Source: a virus. Taken from it: a stretch of DNA of 64,000 bases. The stretch lies in IMG/VR virus record IMGVR_UViG_3300026382_000010, positions 1 to 64,000 of that record; one strand, given 5' to 3'. Below are positions 8,620 to 15,435 of this stretch, one piece after another. Position numbers and translations under genes: made by a program. The notes under the pieces are model-generated. The model was not told where the DNA came from and did not search any database. It saw only the letters and a program-made list of their open reading frames with translations. The number at the start of each line of letters is the position of its first letter. Positions within the stretch are counted from its first letter, which is position 1.

Positions 8620-9227
8620 TAATCCCTCACGTTTGATTGATTGTATGATTAATCTAGCAAGATAATCAAATATGCGCTACCTGTTTTCCTAAACTCGAAA
8701 TGCAAAATCAGCAAATTCTTCGTAAATGTAAGATAATCGAATTTCTACATCTGGTGTCTTTCACTTTATGCGTTAAACGAAAAGCTTTTATGTAGCTGAT
8801 CGATTGCAAAGCGAAAAAGAATCAGATTTGAGTACGAGGATATCCATCGAGTATTGCATCATACTTTGTGTTGTTCACTTTATGTGAATTTTCTGATTGC
8901 AACAATTGATTTGATTACAAGATCGATTAACCATCGATTACTCACTAGTGTTTCTGCAATACGTGTTTTCTCTTTATGTGATTTTAAAAGAAAGCTAATT
9001 TGCAATAAGGATAGTAAATTGCAACGATACTAGAAAGAGATATACTCACCACATTTTGTGTTTTGATAAGATGATTTGTTAATCTCATTGCTTTTTGAGT
9101 TTACAATAGGTTAATCAAAATTTGAGAAATCAAAATCGGATATGTAATGACTCGTTATAGCGGATAACGTAGTCCTATCCGCTATATTTTCTATTTTTAC
9201 TTAAGATATTTCTATCTCAAATTTTGA
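8620..9227. other. Non-coding divergent intergenic region, left part
   Basis: About 600 bp with no credible open frame on either strand. It lies upstream of the leftward operon and should contain its promoter. Besides the four palindromes it holds several ATCGATT/AATCGAT-type short repeats and the left arm of a large nested inverted repeat (from 9112). No tRNA-like TPsiC sequence or CCA end is seen. A promoter and control region or a replication origin are the reasonable options. Confidence 0.55.
8754..9065. repeat. Four degenerate palindromic repeats (CAC-TTTAT-GTG type), possible operators or iterons
   Basis: The same core occurs four times on the plus strand: TTTCACTTTATGCGTT (from about 8759), TTCACTTTATGTGAA (8874-8888), TTCTCTTTATGTGATT (8968-8983) and CACATTTTGTG (9050-9060). 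The second copy is a clean inverted repeat, TTCAC/GTGAA; the others are degenerate. Core-to-core distances are about 114, 94 and 80 bp. They sit in the non-coding gap before the leftward operon. Binding sites for a phage regulator or replication initiator fit this pattern, but no partner protein is identified. Confidence 0.5.
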
Positions 9228-9230
9228 TTA
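9112..9230. repeat. Nested inverted repeats (16-bp outer, 10-bp inner)
   Basis: TAATCAAAATTTGAGA at 9112-9127 is the exact reverse complement of 9215-9230. Inside it, ATAGCGGATA at 9157-9166 pairs exactly with TATCCGCTAT at 9176-9185. The inner hairpin has a 9-nt loop but no long T run on the plus strand, only TATTTTCTATTTTTAC further on. It could be a terminator-like or cruciform structure, or a protein-binding site. Confidence 0.7.
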
Positions 9231-9674
9231 GTTATATTCTTTATTACCTAATTGTCTATTTTCGATAGTTAGGTAATCTTTAGATATGAAATCAACAAAA
9301 TCTCTTTTAATTCTCACATAAGAATCACAAGTGATATCAAACGATAAATCAACCAGGAATTTGCGAATATTTGCATTTATGCGAATATTTGCAAATTCCG
9401 ATGAACTATCGATGTTATTACTTATTCCCATAAGCATCATTAGTAAGCAGATAATCAACAATAGAACGTATGATTCTCTTGTTTGAGATATCTTTAGATA
9501 TCTCAAATGAGAGAATCTTCTATTATTGCTTAATTTGCTAAAGGAATCGTAAGTTTGATAGATAAAGCTATAGAATAAGCTATTCTTATTTACGCAGATC
9601 ACGTTTTCGCACTTGTAATCCAATTGCTTGCATTGGTTTTCACATCTGGTTGGGATTTGTGAGAACTCCAACAT
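9228..9674 (-). CDS. Doubtful 149-residue open frame, one hydrophobic segment
   Basis: The only support is an open frame and a GGAGGT eight bases before ATG 9674. The predicted protein has a hydrophobic stretch (YVLLLIICLLMMLMGI) and otherwise unremarkable Asn/Ser/Lys-rich sequence. The DNA beneath it carries several inverted and direct repeats (9243-9277, 9362-9393, 9472-9517), which is more like regulatory or structured non-coding DNA than a gene. It starts right at the presumed left end of the IS607-type element. It may be a small membrane protein, or no gene at all. Confidence 0.3.
   Translation of the reverse strand: MLEFSQIPTRCENQCKQLDYKCENVICVNKNSLFYSFIYQTYDSFSKLSNNRRFSHLRYLKISQTRESYVLLLIICLLMMLMGISNNIDSSSEFANIRINANIRKFLVDLSFDITCDSYVRIKRDFVDFISKDYLTIENRQLGNKEYN
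9362..9393. repeat. Tandem copy of a 14-bp near-palindrome
   Basis: TGCGAATATTTGCA occurs at 9362-9375 and again at 9380-9393, separated by 4 bp. The unit is itself nearly palindromic (TGC-AATATT-GCA), so the four half-sites are spaced like a cooperative operator. It lies within the doubtful minus-strand frame. Confidence 0.6.
9472..9517. repeat. 22-bp stem hairpin
   Basis: Arms 9472-9493 and 9496-9517 pair over 22 positions with only two non-Watson-Crick positions, and these would be G-U pairs if the plus strand were transcribed. The inner 12 bp (TTTGAGATATCT/AGATATCTCAAA) are perfect with a 2-nt gap. The preservation of pairing through wobbles hints at an RNA structure rather than a DNA site. 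Confidence 0.65.
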
Positions 9675-9750
9675 TTGCAAACACCTCCAATGATTTTTTG
9701 ACGTCAGGCTGCACTCGTTTTTAAAAACGCAGGTGCAACGAGTATTATCT

Positions 9751-9768
9751 AGTGCAGCCCGGTCCGGT
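9751..9768 (+). repeat. 18-bp direct repeat, copy 1
   Basis: AGTGCAGCCCGGTCCGGT, identical to 10007-10024. The spacing is 256 bp. Its first nine bases are the reverse complement of 9707-9715, so either copy could pair with that upstream arm. It is much more GC-rich than the rest of the window. Confidence 0.8.
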
Positions 9769-10006
9769 TCCTAAATATATTTAGCCGGATCGCGATCATA
9801 ATATGTTATTCGGCACGTCATGTTAGACATCTGGGAAAACTCGTTGAATTTATTGGTCTTGCAATCTGTTAACCTAAGGTTGTCTGAGTAACGTGAGGTT
9901 TTCCGTTAACCAGACGTTTCGATTTCGTGAAATCCAGCGAAAAACGTTGCAAAAATTGTGGCTTAAAACGCTTGACATTTCAGAGACGGCGTATAAATTT
10001 AAAAAC

Positions 10007-10024
10007 AGTGCAGCCCGGTCCGGT
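10007..10024 (+). repeat. 18-bp direct repeat, copy 2
   Basis: Identical to 9751-9768. It is followed at once by the hairpin at 10029-10053. Two copies able to pair with one upstream arm (9707-9715) would allow alternative RNA folds, or they may be recombinase-binding sites near the element's left end. Confidence 0.8.
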
Positions 10025-10028
10025 AGCA

Positions 10029-10053
10029 GGTTCTCTTCGCAAAGAAGAGAACC
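10029..10053 (+). repeat. 10-bp stem-loop in the element leader
   Basis: GGTTCTCTTC and GAAGAGAACC pair perfectly around a 5-nt GCAAA loop. It is followed by GAGAAGGAGA rather than a T run, so it is not a simple terminator. It most likely belongs to the structured leader RNA. Confidence 0.7.
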
Positions 10054-10273
10054 GAGAAGGAGACAGGGCATCTACGTGTTGATTTTCTGAGTAAATAATC
10101 CCCAGAATCTACCAAATTTCAAGAATCCTTCCGAAATTTGCTTTATCTTCCATGCAAAGTATAAATCGGATTTTAACTTAACAAGTTTTAAAATATTTGA
10201 ATTTCCAAATAAAAGAATTTGCGTTAATTACACATGAATATTTTAAAACATATAAAAATGGAGGTATCTAATT

Positions 10274-10903
10274 GTGAAAGCTGCAGATGTAATGAGAATT
10301 TTGCAGATTAGTCGATCAACTCTCTGGCTTTATGTGAAACAAGGAAAAATCAGAGTCAGAAAGTTGCACAATGGTAGATACGATTATAATGATGAAGATG
10401 TCTGGAAACTTGCTGGTAAATGTAAGGAAAGAATGAATGTGATTTATGCAAGAGTTTCTACTCATAGCCAAAAAACCAGTTTAGAGAGTCAAGTTAAGCA
10501 ATGCGAGGAATACTGTAGAGCTAATGGGTTAACTGTACATAAAGTTTTTAAAGATATCGGATCTGGTATTGACTTTGAAAAGCGAAAACAGTTTATGCAA
10601 ATGTTTGAGTTAATCAAGCAATTCAAAGTTGATAAAGTAATTGTTACATACAAAGATCGCCTATCTCGTATTGGATTTGAATTTTTAAGAAAAGTTTTTG
10701 AATCATACGGTACTAAAATAGTAGTCATCAACGAGTCTAAGTATGATGATGAAAAACTTGCTGAAAAAGAAATCTTTCAAGAATTAATTTCAATTATTCA
10801 CTCTTTTGCAATGAGACTTTATAGCAATAGAAAAAAGAGACTGAAATTACAATATTGCGAAGAGGAGCTAAAGCATGAGCTCAAATGTGATAAAAGTACA
10901 TAA
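10274..10903 (+). CDS. tnpA: IS607-family serine recombinase TnpA
   Basis: Mobilises the element by serine-based strand exchange. Residues 1-50 form a MerR-like winged helix (VMRILQISRSTLWLYVKQGKIRV), followed by the resolvase fold with the nucleophile S62 in YARVSTHSQ. The conserved pattern LESQVKQCEEYC, then IGSGIDFEKRKQF and VIVTYKDRLSRIGFEF, matches the catalytic domain of IS607 transposases. It is 209 residues, as expected. The start is a GTG at 10274 with GGAGGT upstream. Its end overlaps tnpB. The reading frame is intact, so the enzyme may be active. Confidence 0.95.
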   Translation: MKAADVMRILQISRSTLWLYVKQGKIRVRKLHNGRYDYNDEDVWKLAGKCKERMNVIYARVSTHSQKTSLESQVKQCEEYCRANGLTVHKVFKDIGSGIDFEKRKQFMQMFELIKQFKVDKVIVTYKDRLSRIGFEFLRKVFESYGTKIVVINESKYDDEKLAEKEIFQELISIIHSFAMRLYSNRKKRLKLQYCEEELKHELKCDKST

Positions 10904-12569
10904 AGCATTGAGGTTAACCTCAAAGTATGCAAATAAAGACAAAAAACAATTCATTTTTCAAATACTTGATGATGTCAAACGTATGAAAAACCAAATGTCT
11001 GAATTTATGTATAATCGAATTCATGAATTAGTTGAATGTTTGGAAAATAAAAAGAAGAAAAGTCAATTTATTGGTAATTACAAACAATGGAAACACTCAG
11101 TTCTTCCAGCGCATACTATTCAAACTTTATTTTCCGATGTTATGACTTGCTATTTGAATCACATCAAGCAACTTATTAATAATGCGAAAAAGAAAATTCG
11201 CATTCAATCTAAACTAAATATTTCAAAAAGAAGTCAACGTATCTCTATTGAATTTAAGAAATCTCCTTTATGCAGATTAATATCGTATTTATTATCACTA
11301 TCCAACTTACAAGAATACACTTCTTTTTCACATGTAGAAGCCAAACTTATAAGCAAAGAGTTGCAAGAATTTTGGCAAAATCTCTCTTTCAAAAAGAAGA
11401 TGCTTGTTATAAATATTGTCAATAGCAAAATTCAGAGAATACTAAAAAGAATCAAACGTATTCAATTTACCTCTGGAAGCTTCAGATTAACCGCTTCTGG
11501 TTACTCTTACGAAATTGTGAAAGATGAAGATAATTCACTTTTCAAATACTTTTTAAAACTAGCTTTCAAATCTAAATCTATCTATCTTCCACTGCTTTTA
11601 GAAGATAATCCTAAAAACAAAAGAAGCAAAAAGTACTTTCAAAGAATACTTACTGGAAATTTAAAAAAGCAAATCTTTTTGATTGACCGAAGAAATTCTA
11701 CAAATAGTAAGAAACTCTTTTTTGTAGTAGTAAGCGAAGAAAATTTGACATTTCATGAATTTGGAAAATTTGTTGGATGCGATGTAAATCTAACATCTGA
11801 AAAGTTTCTTACATTCTCCAACGGATTTTCCGTTGAATTTGATAAAAGATTTCTCAAAGAATACCTCTCGTTTTTAGAAGAAATCGATAGAAAAGGATAT
11901 CGTAATCTGACTAAAGATGAAAAGAGAAAACTGAGAAAATATACAAAAAGAATTGAGTGGTATATTGAGTTTCTCATTGCAAATGTTATAAACAAACTCA
12001 AACAACTTGGATATACAGATATAGTACTTGAAGATTTAGATTTATTTAACAATGGAAAATTTTATGTTAATCTCTTTGGATACAAAATGAAACTCAATAG
12101 ATTTGTAAGATTTCTCAGACTAACTGGATTAAAGGAAAAATTCATTCGTATAGCTCATAACCGAGGAATTAGAGTACATTTAACACACTCCGCATATACT
12201 TCACAAATGTGTCCTTGTTGCGGACACATTTCTAAAAAGAATCGAAAAAGTCAATCTGAGTTTGTATGCGAAAAATGCGGTTTCCAATATGATGCTGATA
12301 GAATTGCTAGTGTAAATCTTTTACTAAGAATCAAACATAAAGAAATTTGCAAAAAACTTCATACTCAAACAAAGGATACTAAAGAATTCAGAGCAAAACC
12401 GATGACCTCTAGAAGTATTTTGTCAATCCTTGAAAAGTATTTTGATTTTATGACATTGTCTAAATTACTGGTACAGTTGGTAGATGTTCTACCAACTGAG
12501 TTTCTTGCTAGATACTTTCGACATAAACGTATGATTTTATGCGGGTTTCATCATGCGGTTTCCCGATAA
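10875..12569 (+). CDS. tnpB: TnpB RNA-guided nuclease
   Basis: TnpB cuts DNA under guidance of an RNA made from the element's right end and helps the element persist. The RuvC-like core is visible: D303 in VGCDVN, E386 in IVLEDLD, and D475 in YDADRIASVN. A zinc finger CPCC...CEKC sits between the last two. At 564 residues it is longer than many TnpBs (about 400), with an extended Lys-rich N-terminal half. The C-terminal tail after the last catalytic Asp overlaps the presumed guide-RNA region. All key residues are present, so it may be active. Confidence 0.93.
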   Translation: MSSNVIKVHKALRLTSKYANKDKKQFIFQILDDVKRMKNQMSEFMYNRIHELVECLENKKKKSQFIGNYKQWKHSVLPAHTIQTLFSDVMTCYLNHIKQLINNAKKKIRIQSKLNISKRSQRISIEFKKSPLCRLISYLLSLSNLQEYTSFSHVEAKLISKELQEFWQNLSFKKKMLVINIVNSKIQRILKRIKRIQFTSGSFRLTASGYSYEIVKDEDNSLFKYFLKLAFKSKSIYLPLLLEDNPKNKRSKKYFQRILTGNLKKQIFLIDRRNSTNSKKLFFVVVSEENLTFHEFGKFVGCDVNLTSEKFLTFSNGFSVEFDKRFLKEYLSFLEEIDRKGYRNLTKDEKRKLRKYTKRIEWYIEFLIANVINKLKQLGYTDIVLEDLDLFNNGKFYVNLFGYKMKLNRFVRFLRLTGLKEKFIRIAHNRGIRVHLTHSAYTSQMCPCCGHISKKNRKSQSEFVCEKCGFQYDADRIASVNLLLRIKHKEICKKLHTQTKDTKEFRAKPMTSRSILSILEKYFDFMTLSKLLVQLVDVLPTEFLARYFRHKRMILCGFHHAVSR

Positions 12570-12570
12570 T
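12400..12570 (+). ncRNA. Candidate omega (right-end) RNA of TnpB
   Basis: The 3' end of tnpB doubles as a structured RNA in this family. Here CAGTTGGTAGA and TCTACCAACTG (about 12474-12498) form an 11-bp perfect stem with a 3-nt loop inside the coding sequence, and further on GCGGG (12541) can pair with CCCG (about 12563), enclosing CATCATGCGGTTT. The guide would start just beyond, around 12571, and copy the flanking DNA. The 5' limit given is a guess. Confidence 0.5.
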
Positions 12571-12655
12571 TTAATTTTCGAATGTTTTCGAATATTTCAA
12601 AATAAAAACCGGATGTCATAGTGATTCAAAAATACTAAAAGAAGGAGGCGTTATT

Positions 12656-12973
12656 ATGGAGTCTATTCACTGTGAAATCCTCGAAAACCTTTGTAATACT
12701 ACATGTAATCCTAAACTTGTAGACATTTTTCAGCTTTTAGAGGAATATCTGAAACCTTTTTCTAAAATCTACTACGGCATATCGCAATCCGAATTTACAA
12801 TTTACCATCCTAATTTCAAAATCACTATTCGTTGCATTTCTGAAGAACCTTTTGAATTTGTCCTCGATTATAACAACAAGGAGTTATTCAGCACTACTGA
12901 CATAAATAAAGTAATAGAATTTCTGGAGTATACTTTATTACCAGACTACGAAATGGGCTTTATCTCAGATTAG
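12656..12973 (+). CDS. Hypothetical 105-residue protein heading the RNR operon
   Basis: Start ATG 12656 follows AAGGAGGCG. It is a small acidic alpha/beta protein with four Cys, not arranged in a clear zinc motif. It is the first rightward gene after the mobile element. The 80-bp gap to nrdD suggests co-transcription, but no functional hint is visible. Confidence 0.7.
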   Translation: MESIHCEILENLCNTTCNPKLVDIFQLLEEYLKPFSKIYYGISQSEFTIYHPNFKITIRCISEEPFEFVLDYNNKELFSTTDINKVIEFLEYTLLPDYEMGFISD

Positions 12974-13054
12974 TCAATTTGCATAACATAATAATGCATC
13001 ACTGAGAGCTAAGATGTATTGCTAAACCTTTGAATAGCAAGGAGGATTAAGAAA

Positions 13055-14605
13055 ATGAATAAGTATCACCAGATTATCCACGAGTTTATTAAAAACACAG
13101 ATATTGCAAGAAATAATGCAAATTTCATCAGATCTCTCCCAGCTCTTGAACATGTAGTTGTCGGCGAGGTTATGAAAGACTATCTCTTTAATCAAATTTA
13201 CAAAGGGTTACCAGTTAGAGAGCATCACGAAACTGGTTGGACTTACCATCATCAAGCATTTAAATTATCACCTTACTGTATTGGACTCTCTGCAAAAGAT
13301 GTTGCATTTTATGGTTTGAAATCTAATGCTAAAAATGCTAGAAATGGTAAACCTCCAAAACGTCTCGAAACTCTTTTTATGCAATGTGCAAATTTAATTT
13401 GTTTGATTGCACAAGAAGTATCAGGTGCAACTTCATTAAATGACATTAGTACAGTTGCTGCAGGGTATTTATGGTATCTTGAAACAAATGGAATTAAAAC
13501 GTACACAGATTACGAGTTGATTAATATCTGGCAAGAATTTCTTTTCAACATAAATCTTCCATTTCGCTCAGGCAACTCTCCATTTAGTAATATAACTCTT
13601 GAGTTTGGAAAACCAAATAAAATTCTCGCAAAACACAATGTAATTTACGCTGGAAAATTACTTGATAAGACTTATTCTGAAATTCCAAGTGAGTATTTTG
13701 ATAGAATTAACGATGCATTTATTGAGGCAATGAAAATTGGTGATGGAAATGGAAATCCGTTTACATTTCCACTAATTACAGTAAATATCACAGAAGATTT
13801 TGATAGAAATAATCCAATTTGGAAAAAGCTACTTAGAGAATCAGAGTACTTCGGTGGATTTTATGTGCAAAACTATCTCAAAAAGCCATTTCTTGAATCT
13901 GAATATAAAAAATACAATCCAAATATGAGACCGTTTGATGAAGACATGATATATAGTAATTGTTGTAGAATGCTATTTAATGTCTCCACAGTTGAAGCAG
14001 TTACAGGAAGTAATCCTTTTCACTCTGGAGCAGGAGTTGGTGGAATAGGTGTATATGCAATAAACTTAAACAGACTCCTATTTCTTGCAAAAGACAATTT
14101 CGAGCTTTTGAAGGAGATGCTTTCCTATTTAATGGAAATTGGAGCAAAAGCATTACAGAGAAAAAGAAAATGGATTATGCAACACTATGAAGACTTATAT
14201 CCATATCTTTCATTTTATCAAAGAACAGATAAATCCCTCTTCAATATCTTTTCAATTGTAGGTGGACATGAAGGTATGGTTAATGCAGGATTCAAAGGAG
14301 GGCTTGCAAATCCTCAGGCAAAAGAATACGCTCACAAAATCTTACAATTCATTCATGAAAAACTTAATGAATTCATGGAAAGAGATAAGGTTTTATATTC
14401 ACTTGAATATGCTCCTTCAGAAAATGCCGCAGTAAAACTTGCACAAAAAGATTTACAATTTGCATATCAAATTGCTCAACTTATAAACAACAATCAAAAG
14501 TGTACTCTATTTCATGATGAAAAACTCAATGACTTTGTAAATAGAGCAATAGAAATCCATGGTGAAAAAATATTTGACATACCAGAGGGAGTAGTGCTAG
14601 AATGA
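13055..14605 (+). CDS. nrdD: Anaerobic (class III) ribonucleotide reductase, catalytic barrel part lacking the glycyl radical domain
   Basis: Reduces ribonucleotides to deoxyribonucleotides without oxygen. NrdD landmarks run in order: SPFSNITLEFG, FPLITVNITEDFD, SNCCRMLFN (C303/C304, probable radical-transfer cysteines), GAGVGGIGVYAINLNRL, GHEGMVNAGFKG, and SLEYAPSENAAVKLAQKD near the C-terminus. The protein stops at residue 516, about 35 residues past the last motif, with no zinc site and no RVxGY-type glycyl radical loop. Those are encoded separately at 15436-15951, so NrdD is split. RBS AAGGAGG is well placed. Its TGA overlaps the next small frame (ATGA). Confidence 0.93.
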   Translation: MNKYHQIIHEFIKNTDIARNNANFIRSLPALEHVVVGEVMKDYLFNQIYKGLPVREHHETGWTYHHQAFKLSPYCIGLSAKDVAFYGLKSNAKNARNGKPPKRLETLFMQCANLICLIAQEVSGATSLNDISTVAAGYLWYLETNGIKTYTDYELINIWQEFLFNINLPFRSGNSPFSNITLEFGKPNKILAKHNVIYAGKLLDKTYSEIPSEYFDRINDAFIEAMKIGDGNGNPFTFPLITVNITEDFDRNNPIWKKLLRESEYFGGFYVQNYLKKPFLESEYKKYNPNMRPFDEDMIYSNCCRMLFNVSTVEAVTGSNPFHSGAGVGGIGVYAINLNRLLFLAKDNFELLKEMLSYLMEIGAKALQRKRKWIMQHYEDLYPYLSFYQRTDKSLFNIFSIVGGHEGMVNAGFKGGLANPQAKEYAHKILQFIHEKLNEFMERDKVLYSLEYAPSENAAVKLAQKDLQFAYQIAQLINNNQKCTLFHDEKLNDFVNRAIEIHGEKIFDIPEGVVLE

Positions 14606-14688
14606 TAAGCAAAATTCTATTTGTATTGGGAGTTATAGTAGGTACACTATTTGCACTTTCGCAGATTTTATTTTCACGCAAAAAATAA
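14602..14688 (+). CDS. 28-residue single-helix membrane peptide
   Basis: ATG 14602 overlaps the nrdD stop (ATGA). The peptide is MISK followed by a hydrophobic helix of about 20 residues (ILFVLGVIVGTLFALSQILF) and a SRKK tail, which fits a small inner-membrane protein with a cytoplasmic basic end. It fills most of the gap between nrdD and nrdG. It is too short to assign, and translation depends on coupling to nrdD. Confidence 0.5.
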   Translation: MISKILFVLGVIVGTLFALSQILFSRKK

Positions 14689-14712
14689 ATAGAAAAAGGG
14701 AGTATTATAGCT

Positions 14713-15411
14713 ATGTATTTGGATAAAGAAACGATTTTAGTTGCCGATTACATTGTAACTTATAAAGACGAACCAAATACTGCATCGCTTCTATTTCACA
14801 TTCCTGGTTTAATTTGCAATCTAGATTGCTATAAATGTCACAACAAATATTTTTCAAAGCAAAACAAAAAACCTTATTACACTTACAATGAACTCAAGGA
14901 TATTTTAAAGAAAGCAAAACTTATGCAAATTGAGTCTATTATAATTTCAGGAGGAGAGCCAACTCTCCTCCTCTCTCCTTTAATTGAACTTCTGGAGTTT
15001 ATAAAGGATTTCGGTTTTAAATTTATCAGAATTGATACAAATGGTACAAAACCTGATGCAGTAAAGTATTTACTTGAAAAAGCGCTTGTAACTCATTTTG
15101 CAATTGATGTAAAGATTCCACTGGATGTAGAAAATAGTCGATGGCATGAAAATTTAGAATTATGGGATCAAGTTTTATTTTCAGGTAAAAAGAAATTTAG
15201 TGAAGTAATCGAATATACAATAAATCTTAAGCAAACCTTTGAATATCTTAGGCTAGCAAAAAACTTGCTAAAACGAAGAATTCTATTGAGAACTGTAAAA
15301 TACCCCCAATATACCCCACATATTCTAGATTGGATATATCAGAATATTACCGAACTTGAATTTCCATATGAATATCAGGTTAATCAGTTTTATGAACCAG
15401 AAAAACTTTAA
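14713..15411 (+). CDS. nrdG: Anaerobic RNR activase, radical SAM protein (NrdG-like)
   Basis: Creates the glycyl radical on NrdD by splitting S-adenosylmethionine. The CX3CX2C cluster motif is in ICNLDCYKCHN, where CNL.C..CHN is the NrdG form, and SGGEPTLL is the SAM-binding GGEP motif. RIDTNGT is the following conserved strand. At 232 residues it is longer than the shortest NrdGs (about 155), nearer to pyruvate-formate-lyase activases. Position between the two nrdD parts settles the choice over QueE, which I considered because of the phage's queuosine-type genes. Confidence 0.88.
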   Translation: MYLDKETILVADYIVTYKDEPNTASLLFHIPGLICNLDCYKCHNKYFSKQNKKPYYTYNELKDILKKAKLMQIESIIISGGEPTLLLSPLIELLEFIKDFGFKFIRIDTNGTKPDAVKYLLEKALVTHFAIDVKIPLDVENSRWHENLELWDQVLFSGKKKFSEVIEYTINLKQTFEYLRLAKNLLKRRILLRTVKYPQYTPHILDWIYQNITELEFPYEYQVNQFYEPEKL

Positions 15412-15435
15412 GAAAATCAAGGAGGAAACGCAGAA

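Larger units (their letters stand above)
9700..10273 (+). ncRNA. Structured non-coding leader of the IS607-type element; candidate group I intron of an IStron
   Basis: About 570 bp without a credible gene lie directly upstream of tnpA and, at least to about 10080, are clearly more GC-rich than the surroundings. Several helices can be drawn: 9707-9715 with 9751-9759; 9761-9767 with 9785-9791; 9882-9893 with 9904-9915; and 10029-10038 with 10044-10053. A segment near 9979 (TTCAGAGACGG) resembles the group I intron R element, and CTGGGAAAA near 9831 resembles the P element. Known IStrons combine a 5' group I intron with IS605/IS607 genes in this order. I could not build a convincing P7 pairing, so this stays a hypothesis. 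Confidence 0.4.
9700..12600 (+). mobile_element. IS607-type element (tnpA-tnpB) with long structured 5' region; ends approximate
   Basis: A serine recombinase of the IS607 type and a TnpB nuclease overlap by 29 bp in the usual order. The element sits in the intergenic gap between divergent phage operons, so it interrupts no recognisable gene. The left boundary is placed where GC content and structure change (about 9700), and the right boundary just after the tnpB stop, where a guide-RNA-like end is expected. IS607 elements make no target duplications and their ends carry short, variable core dinucleotides, so exact ends cannot be fixed without an empty-site relative. Confidence 0.65.

Noticed and set aside
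8754-9065. CRISPR array
   Set aside because: Repeats are only about 15 bp, degenerate, and separated by unequal distances (about 114, 94 and 80 bp). The Cas4-like gene at 4062 has no cas1/cas2 partner.
9970-10000. Sigma-70 type promoter (TTGACA ... TATAAA)
   Set aside because: The hexamers look good but the spacing is only about 14 bp, too short for a normal promoter, and the segment overlaps the putative intron R element.
9874-10090. Two overlapping 65-residue open frames on opposite strands
   Set aside because: They are mirror frames over the structured leader, without ribosome sites or recognisable protein features. Structured RNA explains the open stretch better.
8620-10273. tRNA genes in the long non-coding region
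   Set aside because: No GTTC-A/G-A-x-x-C T-arm with matching acceptor stem was found on either strand by eye.
14713-15411. Radical SAM gene read as QueE (7-carboxy-deazaguanine synthase)
   Set aside because: The cluster motif context CNLDCYKCHN is of NrdG type, without the GCN-x-x-C-x-W-C-D-T form of QueE, and the gene lies between the two nrdD parts. QueE is therefore not assigned in this window.
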